Shown here piece by piece: positions 1-8,331 of a DNA stretch of 64,000 bases. Both the position numbers and the translations under genes were made by a program. The notes under the pieces were generated by a model. That model was not told the origin of the DNA. It did not search any database and saw only the letters and a program-made list of their open reading frames with translations. Position 1 is the stretch's first letter; every line of letters begins with the position of its first letter. The stretch lies in the NCBI GenBank assembly GCA_002328075.1, contig DCVT01000016.1:1-64000 (forward strand), given 5' to 3'. Source of the stretch: Anaerolineales bacterium UBA2181 (GTDB taxonomy: Bacteria; Chloroflexota; Anaerolineae; Promineifilales; UBA4811).

Positions 1-37
1 GCGGTTGCAGAGTATCAGACATTCAACCCTTCCACCA

Positions 38-89
38 GGGGACATTTCTACTTTGGTGAAATGGGGGACACTTCTACTTTGGGTTGACA
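38..89. mobile_element. Terminal repeats of an insertion sequence (element lies left of the window)
   Basis: Two near-identical 19-bp direct copies (ggggacatttctactttgg at 38-56 and ggggacacttctactttgg at 64-82) are spaced 26 bp apart and followed by ttgaca ending at 89. Tandem GGGGACA-type boxes ending in TTGACA resemble the transposase-binding ends of IS21- or IS481-type elements. No transposase is readable in the 37 bases to the left, so only the end is visible. Confidence 0.5.
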
Positions 90-229
90 ACGTGGCCCCT
101 GGCATTGACATTGGCGGCTCCTTTCCGGATAATCAGGCGCTGTTGCGCATAGCGGGCCGTCGGCCGGCTTGGCCAAACGTGATGAGAAAGCCATTGGAGA
201 TGCACCGGCAACCAGATCTGGAGCCAGAC

Positions 230-865
230 GTGAACCGCCCACCTGCCCTGCTTGCTCCGGCACCCCGGTCACGGTTGGCGAGATGGATGCAAGCACCGTT
301 GGACGTTACCGTCGCCCGGCTCATCTCGGCCGTAGGCAGCCCGCCGGTGGTCGGCGTCGTGATCACCGCCGGCATTGCGGCCCTATCATCGGTGCCGGTT
401 TCGTGGGGCTGGGCCGTTCTCTATGTGACCCTGGTGGTAGGTGTGCCACTGGTTTACGTGATTCAGCTTGTCCGCCACAACCGGGTCACGGACATCGATG
501 TGCGCCTCCGACATCAACGCGGTCGCCCATTGGGCTTGGCTTTGGCGGCAGCTTTTCTGGGGTGGGTCATGCTCGCGGCGGGCGGGGCGCCGGTGCTGAT
601 GCAGATGCTGGCGATAGCGGTGTGTGTTCAGACGGCGGCCATCATCCTGGTCACCCGATGGTGGAAAATCAGCGTGCACAGCGCTACTGCTGCGGGAGCA
701 GCCACCATCGTGTGGTGCGTCGCAGGCACTGCCTGGCCGCTGGTGGTCGGGGTTCCGCTGGTGGCCTGGTCGCGGGTTCGGCTGCGTCACCACACGCTGG
801 CCCAGACCGCGGCTGGCGCGCTGGTGGGAATACTCGTGTTCGGCGGCGTTCTGCTGATGCTCTGA
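230..865 (+). CDS. Divergent PAP2-like membrane phosphatase
   Basis: This encodes a protein of about 211 aa with roughly six hydrophobic segments. The C-terminal part matches the PAP2 fold: a degenerate PSGH-like stretch (SVHSATAAG) followed by SRVRLRHHTLAQTAAG, which resembles the usual SR-x5-H-x3-D/Q motif. The first PAP2 signature (K-x6-RP) is not obvious, so activity on lipid phosphates is uncertain. I chose the GTG at 230 because GGAG sits 6 nt upstream. ATG at 182 or 200 would add 16 or 10 residues but lacks a ribosome site. The open frame runs further left into the IS terminus, so the original 5' end may have been disturbed by the insertion. Confidence 0.5.
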   Translation: MNRPPALLAPAPRSRLARWMQAPLDVTVARLISAVGSPPVVGVVITAGIAALSSVPVSWGWAVLYVTLVVGVPLVYVIQLVRHNRVTDIDVRLRHQRGRPLGLALAAAFLGWVMLAAGGAPVLMQMLAIAVCVQTAAIILVTRWWKISVHSATAAGAATIVWCVAGTAWPLVVGVPLVAWSRVRLRHHTLAQTAAGALVGILVFGGVLLML

Positions 866-1091
866 GCCCCCCCCACCGGCGCCGATAACCGCGCCCGAGC
901 ATGCCGAGTTTTTTCTGGGCGACCCATCGGATGGGTTACCTGCCGGGCCCGCCCGAGGACCGGCCCGGCCGGGCCCGGCGGTTGATCAGGGTTCGCATCA
1001 AGCCACGCAGCAGGACGGCGCCCGATCGTGGGCTGCCGGCACATGCTCCCGGCAGCATAGAGCGGTTCGGCGCGGTGAGTCGACCGATCCA

Positions 1092-1120
1092 TTGCCGGCG
1101 CAGCGCTTTTGCACTATCAT
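1092..1120 (+). promoter_or_regulatory. Sigma-70-type promoter for the histidine phosphatase operon
   Basis: TTGCCG (1092-1097), a 17-nt spacer, then TATCAT (1115-1120). The start codon is 23 nt downstream of the -10 box. Confidence 0.55.
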
Positions 1121-1142
1121 CCAACCTGGTGAGCAGAGCAGC

Positions 1143-1793
1143 ATGAACGCCGGCCAAGACACAACCAAGACCACCCGCATCCTGCTGGTGCGCCACGGCC
1201 TGAACGAGTGGGTTCAAACCGGCCGATTGGCGGGGCGGCGCGCCGGCGTGTCCCTGAACCCGGAAGGTGTCCGGCAGGCATCCTTGCTGGCGGACCGGTT
1301 GTCCTCCTGGCCGATTGCCGCGGTGTACTCGAGCCCGCTGGAGCGCGCTCGGGAGACTGCAGCTCCAATCGCGGCGGCCGGACGGCTCACCGTCCAGACG
1401 GCATCTGCCCTCACCGAAGTGAATTATGGGGATTGGACCGGCCGGGAGATCAAGGAACTGGTCGAGACGACGGAATGGCGTCTGTTGCAGGTTCGGCCCA
1501 GCGCCGTCCGTTTTCCGCATGGCGAATCACTTCGCGAGGTGCAGCACCGAGCTGTGGAGCAGGTGGAACAACTGGCCCAGCTCCTGGCCGGCAGCTGGGT
1601 TGTGCTGGTCTCCCATGCCGATGTCATCAAGGCAATAACCTCCCACTATTTGGGAATGCACCTGGACCACTATCAGCGCCTCGTGGTCAGCCCTGCATCC
1701 CTGAGCATCTTGGCCGTGACCCCGGCGGGCGTTGTGCTGGACTGTTTCAACGACACGGCCCACCTGCGGACCGGACCGGACATCCATGGCTGA
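1143..1793 (+). CDS. Histidine phosphatase family protein (phosphoglycerate mutase-like)
   Basis: A 216-aa cytosolic protein. The N-terminal LLVRHGLNEW carries the RHG phospho-acceptor histidine of the branch-1 histidine phosphatase superfamily, with the second catalytic histidine in LVSHADVIKAI near residue 160. The match to the MSMEG_4193-type subfamily is supported by the next gene, an SCO1664-family protein. In actinobacteria these two families neighbour each other, usually with a DUF3090 gene that is absent here. The substrate is unknown. The ATG at 1143 follows GAGCAG, and an upstream ATG at 1092 overlaps the -35 box, so I rejected it. Its stop overlaps the next gene by 8 nt, indicating translational coupling. 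Confidence 0.8.
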   Translation: MNAGQDTTKTTRILLVRHGLNEWVQTGRLAGRRAGVSLNPEGVRQASLLADRLSSWPIAAVYSSPLERARETAAPIAAAGRLTVQTASALTEVNYGDWTGREIKELVETTEWRLLQVRPSAVRFPHGESLREVQHRAVEQVEQLAQLLAGSWVVLVSHADVIKAITSHYLGMHLDHYQRLVVSPASLSILAVTPAGVVLDCFNDTAHLRTGPDIHG

Positions 1794-2523
1794 CGATGGG
1801 ATGATGGCGGTCGACGAGGTGCTGCTGTTGCTGGCCGATGGCGAGATAGTTCTGGAGGGCCTTCTTCCCTGGAGCTCCAACTATACGTTCCTGGTCACGG
1901 TGACCCATCAGGGTAGATCGGTTACGGCCGTGTACAAGCCGGCGGCGGGAGAACGTCCCCTGTGGGACTTTGACCACGCCTCGCTTTGCCGTCGCGAGGT
2001 CGCGGCGTACGTGCTCAGCCGGGCATTGAAATGGCCCAACGTACCGCCCACGGTCTTGCGCCAGGGTCCACATGGCCCCGGGTCCGTGCAGCTCTTTGTC
2101 CAGGCAGACCATAGAGAACACTTTGCCACTTTGCGCGCGGATAACAAACACGACCGTGCATGGCGTCAGATTGCCCTTTTCGACCACCTGGCCAACAATG
2201 CCGACCGCAAGGGCGGTCACGTTCTCCTGGGTCAAGACGGCCGGATATGGGCCATCGACCACGGCCTCACCTTTCATCACCAACCCAAGCTGCGAACCGT
2301 CATCTGGGACTATGCGTATCAACCGATCACGGCCGAGTTGTTGGCTGACCTGCAGGATTTGAGGCGGCGAACCCTGTCAGAGCAACGGTTTTGGCAGACC
2401 CTTGGCCACCTGCTGAACCCAGACGAACTGGACGCGCTACAGGCACGGCTCGACCAGCTTTTGGTACTCGGCCGCTTCCCGGCGCCTGGACCCAATGTCA
2501 ACGTGCCGTTTCCGCCGGTCTGA
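1786..2523 (+). CDS. SCO1664 family protein (PI3/PI4-kinase-like fold)
   Basis: A 245-aa protein. The core reads AVYKPAAGERPLWDF (glycine-rich, lysine-containing nucleotide site), then VPPTVLR, then NADRKGGHVL and WAIDHGLTFH. The last two resemble the catalytic and metal-binding loops of the phosphatidylinositol-3/4-kinase/HipA-like fold. This matches the SCO1664 family, whose substrate has not been established as far as I know. The ATG at 1786 lies inside the end of the phosphatase gene, so the pair is probably made together. An ATG at 1801 is an alternative start. Confidence 0.75.
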   Translation: MADDGMMAVDEVLLLLADGEIVLEGLLPWSSNYTFLVTVTHQGRSVTAVYKPAAGERPLWDFDHASLCRREVAAYVLSRALKWPNVPPTVLRQGPHGPGSVQLFVQADHREHFATLRADNKHDRAWRQIALFDHLANNADRKGGHVLLGQDGRIWAIDHGLTFHHQPKLRTVIWDYAYQPITAELLADLQDLRRRTLSEQRFWQTLGHLLNPDELDALQARLDQLLVLGRFPAPGPNVNVPFPPV

Positions 2524-2543
2524 GGCGGCGGGCCGGATGTGAG

Positions 2544-2807
2544 ATGGTCACAGAAATCTCTCGTCCGCCGGGTCAGTCGCAAGCCGGCCACCTGGTTTCG
2601 CGCCAGAGCGCGTATGTCATGGGCCGAGGCAGCAATACCGCCGTTTTTGCAGTGGGACGGGCCGACGCCGACGCCACCCGCGTGGCAGGGCGTGCGGCCG
2701 GCGACAATGAGCAAATCGATTGTCGATGCCACGCCATCATCATAAGGCGGGCGCGGATGCTCGGGCGGCCATCTCTCGGACATCCTGCCTGGGACACCAG
2801 CCCGTGA
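2544..2807 (+). CDS. Possible small hypothetical ORF
   Basis: An 87-aa open frame fills most of the 280-nt gap before the JAMM gene, and its TGA overlaps the JAMM GTG in a GTGA arrangement. The protein is basic, contains three cysteines and has no recognisable domain. The evidence is only positional. It may equally be non-coding sequence that happens to be open in GC-rich DNA. Confidence 0.2.
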   Translation: MVTEISRPPGQSQAGHLVSRQSAYVMGRGSNTAVFAVGRADADATRVAGRAAGDNEQIDCRCHAIIIRRARMLGRPSLGHPAWDTSP

Positions 2808-3226
2808 TACTGACCCTGAAACCGGCGCATCTGGCGATCATTGAGGAACACTGCGTGCTGGCGTACCCAAACGAGGCATGCGGGATACTGATCGGCCGGC
2901 GTGAGGAAGAGACGGCCAGCCTGACAACCGTGCTGCTTACGGCCAACGATCAGGCGCCGGCTTTTCAGCACCACCGCTACCGCATTCCACCGGAGGAGTT
3001 GCTGCGGGCTGAACTCCTGGCCGAGGAACAGGCTCTGACGGTCATTGGGTATTTTCACTCGCACCCGGATCTGCCGGCCGTGCCATCCGAACATGACCTG
3101 GAAAACGCCTGGCCCGATTATCTGTACCTGATCACCTCAGTGAAGGACAGGCGCGCGACGGAAACGCGCGGCTGGTGGCTGGGCGGTGACTGCGTTTTCG
3201 TAAAAACGCTGCTGACGGTGGCCTGA
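2804..3226 (+). CDS. JAMM/Mov34 (MPN) family metalloprotease-like protein
   Basis: A 140-aa single-domain protein. The zinc-binding JAMM motif is intact: a glutamate in NEACGILIG near residue 24, then HSHPDLPAVPSEHD (H-x-H-x10-D) near residues 83-96. Bacterial and archaeal stand-alone JAMM proteins cleave isopeptide or C-terminal peptide bonds, often on ubiquitin-like sulfur carriers such as ThiS or MoaD. No such carrier gene is in this window. The GTG start at 2804 is chosen because homology begins there; the ribosome site is weak. The threonine dehydratase gene follows 10 nt later, so they are probably co-transcribed. Confidence 0.8.
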   Translation: MILTLKPAHLAIIEEHCVLAYPNEACGILIGRREEETASLTTVLLTANDQAPAFQHHRYRIPPEELLRAELLAEEQALTVIGYFHSHPDLPAVPSEHDLENAWPDYLYLITSVKDRRATETRGWWLGGDCVFVKTLLTVA

Positions 3227-3236
3227 GGAGGCAAGC

Positions 3237-4211
3237 ATGACGACGACTCTGATTCCTATCACCCAACAAGAGATATTCCGGGCGCGGCGACGCATCGTCC
3301 CGCTGGTAAGGCATACCCCACTGGTTGCCTGCCCCTGGCTCAGCGAGACAACCGGCGGCTCTGTCCGCCTGAAACTGGAAAACCAGCAGTTGACCGGCTC
3401 TTTCAAGGTGCGGGGCGCGGCCAACAAGCTGCTCAGCCTGAACGCCGAGGACAAAGCCCGCGGCGTGATCACCGTATCCACCGGCAACCATGGCCGGGGG
3501 GTGGCCTATGCCGCCGACCAACTCGGGATCTCGGCCTGGGTCTGCCTCTCCAACAACGTCCCGCAGACCAAGGTAGAAGCGATACAACGGCTGGGCGCCC
3601 AGGTGGAGGTGAGCGGAAACAGCTACGACGAGGCAGAGGAACAGGCTGCCCGGCTGCAGGTGACCAGGGGGCTGACCTACGTGCATCCTTTTGACGATCC
3701 ATTGGTGATCGCCGGGCAGGGCACCATCGGCCTGGAGCTGTTGGAGGACTATCCAGAGCTAGATACCGTGCTGGTTCCGCTGTCAGGCGGGGGTCTCATA
3801 GCCGGCATAGCTCTGGCGCTCAAATCCGCCAACCCTTCCATCCGCGTGATTGGCGTCTCCATGGAGCAGGCTCCGGTCATGGTGTACAGCCTGCGCGCCG
3901 GCCGGGTGCTGGAACTGCCGGAGGAACCCACGCTGGCCGACGCGTTGGCCGGTGGCATCGGCAAGGACAACCGCTACACGTTTCGCATGGTCCGCCAATG
4001 GGTGGATGAGACGGCACTGGTTTCGGAAGAGGAAATTGCCTCGGCAATGGCCTTTGCGCTCAGGCGCCACCACCAGGTGGTGGAAGGGGGAGGCGCAGTG
4101 GGTTTGGCGGCGCTGCTGCACCGGCGGGTCTCGGTGGCCGGCCGGCAGGTCGCGGTGGTCATCAGCGGTGGAAACGTGGACGTAGATCACCTGTGCCGGA
4201 TCATGGGGTGA
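3237..4211 (+). CDS. Threonine/serine dehydratase (PLP fold-type II)
   Basis: A 324-aa PLP enzyme expected to convert threonine (or serine, or 3-hydroxyaspartate) to the 2-oxo acid and ammonia. It shows the PLP-lysine motif GSFKVRGA near residue 60, the substrate loop STGNHGRG, and the glycine-rich phosphate-binding loop SGGGLIAG. There is no C-terminal ACT regulatory domain, so it resembles the catabolic or serine-racemase-like short form rather than biosynthetic IlvA. A strong GAGGAGG ribosome site precedes the ATG. Confidence 0.85.
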   Translation: MTTTLIPITQQEIFRARRRIVPLVRHTPLVACPWLSETTGGSVRLKLENQQLTGSFKVRGAANKLLSLNAEDKARGVITVSTGNHGRGVAYAADQLGISAWVCLSNNVPQTKVEAIQRLGAQVEVSGNSYDEAEEQAARLQVTRGLTYVHPFDDPLVIAGQGTIGLELLEDYPELDTVLVPLSGGGLIAGIALALKSANPSIRVIGVSMEQAPVMVYSLRAGRVLELPEEPTLADALAGGIGKDNRYTFRMVRQWVDETALVSEEEIASAMAFALRRHHQVVEGGGAVGLAALLHRRVSVAGRQVAVVISGGNVDVDHLCRIMG

Positions 4212-4308
4212 GTCACACGATGATGCTGTTAGCCCGTCCGAAACGGGGTTCGGGGCGTCAGCACTGCGAACGCCGCGCGGCCGGTGATCTTGGAGGGAGA
4301 ATGGCCAG

Positions 4309-4830
4309 ATGACCACGCGGGCGATCGTTTTTGACTGGGGCGACACCCTGATGCAAGATTTTCGGCAGTTCGAAGGACCCATGTGTGACTGGCCGCACGT
4401 GGAGCTGCTGCCCGGGGTCCGCCAGGCGCTGGAACGCCTCAGTGGCAGATTTCTGTGTGTGGTAGCCTCCAACGCCGGCGATTCGGACGCTCGCCTCCTG
4501 GCTCGGGCACTGCAACGGGTGAATATCTTGCATCACTTTGCCGGTGTGTGGACCGCGCGTGACCTGGGCGCCACCAAACCGTCGCCTGCCTTTTTCGCAG
4601 AGGTGGCGCTGTTGCTCGGCCTGCCGCCGGCAGGCTGTGTCTCTGTGGGCAACGACCTGGTCAAGGACGTCCGCCCGGCTCAATCGGCCGGAATGCGCGG
4701 CGTGTGGCTCAACCCGAACCAGCTCGGCCCAGCGCCGTCGCCGGATGGCGCGCAGCCCGACGCAGTCATCCGCACCATGCGCGAACTGCCGGCGGTGATC
4801 GACGGGTGGAACGTACAGCGCGCTGAATGA
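4309..4830 (+). CDS. HAD-superfamily hydrolase
   Basis: A 173-aa phosphatase-like protein. Motif I is VFDWGDTL; here the second Asp of the usual DxD is kept as DWGD. Motif II is the VVASNAG region, motif III the lysine in GATKPSPAFF, and motif IV GNDLVKDV. The small cap fits subfamily I phosphoglycolate- or nucleotide-phosphatase-like enzymes; the substrate cannot be assigned. It converges with rpe on the other strand, leaving only 8 nt between them. Confidence 0.8.
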   Translation: MTTRAIVFDWGDTLMQDFRQFEGPMCDWPHVELLPGVRQALERLSGRFLCVVASNAGDSDARLLARALQRVNILHHFAGVWTARDLGATKPSPAFFAEVALLLGLPPAGCVSVGNDLVKDVRPAQSAGMRGVWLNPNQLGPAPSPDGAQPDAVIRTMRELPAVIDGWNVQRAE

Positions 4831-4838
4831 ACCAGGCC

Positions 4839-5564
4839 TCAGGATGAGGCCGACGGCGCCCCCCTGAGCGCTGCACAAGTCGCCAGCTGCCGCCGAAAAG
4901 CGGCCACGTTGGCCGCCACGCCGGCCCGCGCGTTAAACAGGGCAGAGCCGGACACCAGCACAGTAGCACCCGCTTCCACCAGGATGGCGGCGTTTTCCGG
5001 CGTCACGCCTCCGTCTACTGCAATCTCAACCCGGCCGCGGTTGCGCTCCTGCAGCATCTGGTGCAACCGCCGCACCTTGGCAGTCGACGTGGGTATGTAG
5101 GATTGGCCGCCAAGACCGGGGTTCACCGACATGATCAGCACCAGGTCCACGAACGGCAGTATCTCATCCAAGGTGGAAAGCGGCGTTGCCGGATTGAGCG
5201 TCACTCCTGCCTTGAGCCCGAGCCCAGAGATCAGCTGGACGGTGCGGTGCAGGTGAGGGCAGGTCTCCACGTGCACGGTGATCCAATCGGCACCGGCGGC
5301 CGCAAATTCGGGTATGAGTGGGTCTGGTTGCTCCACCATCAGGTGAACGTCCAGCGGCAGGTCGGTCAGTGGCCTCACCGCCCGGACCACGGGCGGTCCG
5401 ATCGTCAAGTTCGGCACAAAACGGCCGTCCATGACATCCACATGGATCCAGTCCACCCCGGCGGACTCTGCTTCACAGATAGAGTCCCCCAGCCGCGCAA
5501 AGTCGGCCGAGAGAATAGAGGCCGCTATCTTGGCGGCGCGCCGGTGGACCGGGTTCACGTCCAT
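4839..5564 (-). CDS. rpe: Ribulose-phosphate 3-epimerase
   Basis: A 241-aa TIM-barrel enzyme interconverting ribulose-5-phosphate and xylulose-5-phosphate. It shows SILSADFARLGD at the N-terminus, the catalytic region HVDVMDGRFVPNLTIG, DVHLMVEQPD, LIMSVNPGLGGQSY and EIAVDGGV. It is the last gene of the fba-tkt-rpiA-rpe operon. Confidence 0.95.
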   Translation of the reverse strand: MDVNPVHRRAAKIAASILSADFARLGDSICEAESAGVDWIHVDVMDGRFVPNLTIGPPVVRAVRPLTDLPLDVHLMVEQPDPLIPEFAAAGADWITVHVETCPHLHRTVQLISGLGLKAGVTLNPATPLSTLDEILPFVDLVLIMSVNPGLGGQSYIPTSTAKVRRLHQMLQERNRGRVEIAVDGGVTPENAAILVEAGATVLVSGSALFNARAGVAANVAAFRRQLATCAALRGAPSASS

Positions 5565-5588
5565 CTTGACCTCAGCACCGTTTCGGGC

Positions 5589-6320
5589 TCACCGTTCCAG
5601 AATTCGGACACCGGCTGGACCCGCCACAATCACTGCATGAGCCATCCCCAGGAACAGGCCATGCTCCACAATCCCGGGTCGGTCGGCGAGCTTGCGGGCC
5701 AGCGACTGCGGTTCCGCAATCCCCTCGGCAAACCAACAACGGGCCAGGTAGTTGCCGTCGTCAGTGACCACCGGCGATCCATCGGGCCCCAACCAGAGTT
5801 CGGCCCGGCAACCTGCTCGCGCCAGCCAGGCAACGTGCGCTGCAGCCTCAAAAGGCAACAGCTCAACCGGGAGAGGGCACTTGGTGCCCAAACGGGGGAC
5901 CAGCTTGGAATCATCCACCACGATGACCAGCCGGCCGGCGTGAATCTCCACGATCTTTTCGCGCAGCAGCGCCTTGCCCAGACCTTTGATCAGGTCCAAT
6001 TGCGGATCAACCTCATCGGCGCCGTCCACCGCCAGATCAAGCAGCGGTTGATCCGGATCGATCGAGCCCTCCTGCCGGTCGCGAATCAGCTCCTCCAGCG
6101 AGGTCAGCGGAACTCCCGCCCGGCGTGCCTGCTCGGCCGTCTGCGAGGAAGTGGGCACTCCCCGAATGCCGGTCAACTCGCCCTGCCCAATTCGCCGGCC
6201 CAGCAGTGACACAAAGTGGGCGGCGGTCGCGCCTGTCCCTAAGCCGAGCGTCATACCGCTCCGCACCCAGGCAAGCGCCTGTTGGGCAGCCTCCCGTTTG
6301 GGATCACGTACCTGGGTCAC
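5589..6320 (-). CDS. rpiA: Ribose-5-phosphate isomerase A
   Basis: A 243-aa isomerase of ribose-5-phosphate and ribulose-5-phosphate. Visible family motifs are LGTGATAAHF, the VDGADEVDPQLDLIKGLGKALLRE region with the catalytic Asp and Lys, and VDDSKLVPRLG. Its ATG overlaps the tkt stop by 4 nt (ATGA), so it is translationally coupled to transketolase. Confidence 0.95.
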   Translation of the reverse strand: MTQVRDPKREAAQQALAWVRSGMTLGLGTGATAAHFVSLLGRRIGQGELTGIRGVPTSSQTAEQARRAGVPLTSLEELIRDRQEGSIDPDQPLLDLAVDGADEVDPQLDLIKGLGKALLREKIVEIHAGRLVIVVDDSKLVPRLGTKCPLPVELLPFEAAAHVAWLARAGCRAELWLGPDGSPVVTDDGNYLARCWFAEGIAEPQSLARKLADRPGIVEHGLFLGMAHAVIVAGPAGVRILER

Positions 6321-8320
6321 GATGCCCTCACCAGCGCCCTGGCCCGCGCTGCCATAGCGGCGGCCGTCAGCCCGAACTGGCGGTACAGCGTCTCGTACGG
6401 GGCCGAAGCGCCGAAACGGTCCAACCCGATCACCGCCCCGGCTGACCCAACGTACCGCGCCCAGCCTTGCGTGACTCCGGCCTCGATTGCCACCCGGGGC
6501 ACGCCGGCCGGAAGCACGCCATTGCGGTACCCCGGCGGCTGGACATCATAGAGCTCCCAACTGGGCATGGAGACCACCCGTGCGCGGACGCCATCCTGGC
6601 GAAGCAGGTCACGGGCCTCCAACGCAATGGACACCTCCGAGCCACTGGCAATCAAAACCACCTCCGGCCGGCCTCCCTCTGCCTCCCGCAGAACATACGC
6701 ACCGCGAGCCAGCTGATTGTCGGCCGGCGCCACCTGGGGAACGGCCTGCCGGGTGAGAATCAACGCCGTCGGCGCGTCAAACCGTTCCAATGCCACCTTC
6801 CACGCCTGGACCGTCTCGTTACCATCGGCCGGACGGATCACCGCCAGGCCGGGAATGGCCCGCAGGGCGGCCAGATGCTCCACCGGTTGGTGAGTGGGCC
6901 CGTCCTCACCCAGGCCGATGCTGTCATGGGTGAAAACATAGATCACCGGCAGCCCCATCAGCGCCGCCAACCGAATGGACGGGCGCATGTAATCCGAAAA
7001 CACCAGGAAGGTACCACCGTACGGCCGCGTACCACCGTGCAACGCCAGTCCGTTCAGCACTGAACCCATACCGTGCTCGCGGACCCCGAAATGGATGTAG
7101 GAACCGCGAAAATCCTCACGCCGAACCGCGGCAGCGCCCGCCGGCCGGGTGTTGTTGCTCCCGGTGAGGTCGGCCGACCCGCCCAGCAGGGCCGGGGCGT
7201 TGCCTGCCAGCGAATCCAGTACAGCTCCCGAACACGCCCGCGTCGCCATGGCTTTTCCCCCGGTAAAGTCAGGCAGACACGATTCCCAGCACGACGTCAG
7301 ACCATGAGCGTCTCCCATCATAATGTGCCACTCGGCCGCCAGATCTTTGTATTGTGCCCCATAGGCCAACCACATGGCCTCCCACTCGGCCTGCCGGGAT
7401 TCCCAGCCTTTCTGCAAACCCGCCAATCGCGTCTGAACCGCCTCCGGAATTAGAAAGCGCGACTCGGGTGGCCAACCGTAGGCCTCCTTGGTCTTTCGCA
7501 AGGCGTCCTCTCCCAGAGGAGCCCCGTGAGCCCGGGCGTCATCCTGATAGGGGCTCTGATACCCGATGTGGGTACGACAGGCGATCAGCGTCGGCCGGCT
7601 TGGATCGGCGCGCGCTTGCTCCAGCGCACCCTGCAACGCTTCCAGGTCGTGCCCGTCGGCCCGCAGCGTGTTCCAGCCATAGGCCCTGAACCGGCCGGGT
7701 ACGTCATCGCCCCAGGTCAACTCGGCCGGTCCGTCGATGGTCACCTGGTTGTCATCGTAGAGGACGATCAGCTTGCCCAACCCCAGGTGACCGGCCAGAG
7801 ATGCCGCTTCGTGCGAGATGCCCTCCATCAGGTCGCCATCCGAGGCAATCACAAAAGTGTGATGGTCAACCACCGGAAACCCGGGTCGATTGAAACGGGC
7901 CGCCAACCACTGCTCGGCCAGTGCCATGCCCACCCCGTTGCCCAGACCCTGCCCGAGCGGTCCAGTCGTCGTCTCTATGCCCAACGCCGGGTTGCGCTCT
8001 GGGTGACCGGCCGTATGGCTGCCCCATTGGCGGAATCGAACCAATTCGTCCAACGGCAACGGGTAGCCCGTCAGGTGCAGGATCGCGTACAAGAGCGCAG
8101 ACCCGTGCCCGGCCGAGAGGACAAACCGGTCCCGGTCGGGCCAGAGCGGGTTAGCCGGGTTGTGCTTTATGAAACGACAGAACAGGACCGTTATGAGGTC
8201 GGCTGCCCCCAGCGGAAGCCCAGGATGTCCAGAGTTGGCCTGCTGAACCGCGTCGACTGCCAGCATGCGCGCGGTATCGGCCAACAGGCGGTCAACGTCG
8301 TCGAATGCGCGTTCGACCAT
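6317..8320 (-). CDS. tkt: Transketolase
   Basis: A 667-aa thiamine-diphosphate enzyme moving two-carbon units between ketoses and aldoses. The N-terminal ThDP domain has SGHPGLPLGAAD, GHGSALLYA, the GDG-type site SDGDLMEGISHEA and YDDNQVTIDG. The pyrimidine-binding domain has FVFSDYMRP and THDSIGLGEDGPTHQPVEHL. The length is normal for the family. It lies 11 nt downstream of fba, consistent with a pentose-phosphate/glycolytic operon. Confidence 0.97.
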   Translation of the reverse strand: MVERAFDDVDRLLADTARMLAVDAVQQANSGHPGLPLGAADLITVLFCRFIKHNPANPLWPDRDRFVLSAGHGSALLYAILHLTGYPLPLDELVRFRQWGSHTAGHPERNPALGIETTTGPLGQGLGNGVGMALAEQWLAARFNRPGFPVVDHHTFVIASDGDLMEGISHEAASLAGHLGLGKLIVLYDDNQVTIDGPAELTWGDDVPGRFRAYGWNTLRADGHDLEALQGALEQARADPSRPTLIACRTHIGYQSPYQDDARAHGAPLGEDALRKTKEAYGWPPESRFLIPEAVQTRLAGLQKGWESRQAEWEAMWLAYGAQYKDLAAEWHIMMGDAHGLTSCWESCLPDFTGGKAMATRACSGAVLDSLAGNAPALLGGSADLTGSNNTRPAGAAAVRREDFRGSYIHFGVREHGMGSVLNGLALHGGTRPYGGTFLVFSDYMRPSIRLAALMGLPVIYVFTHDSIGLGEDGPTHQPVEHLAALRAIPGLAVIRPADGNETVQAWKVALERFDAPTALILTRQAVPQVAPADNQLARGAYVLREAEGGRPEVVLIASGSEVSIALEARDLLRQDGVRARVVSMPSWELYDVQPPGYRNGVLPAGVPRVAIEAGVTQGWARYVGSAGAVIGLDRFGASAPYETLYRQFGLTAAAMAARARALVRAS

Positions 8321-8331
8321 GGCCGCCCGCC

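Noticed and set aside
5061..6209. Plus-strand 382-aa open frame opposite rpe/rpiA
   Set aside because: It is a mirror frame of two well-conserved enzymes, rich in Gln/His/Arg without motifs.
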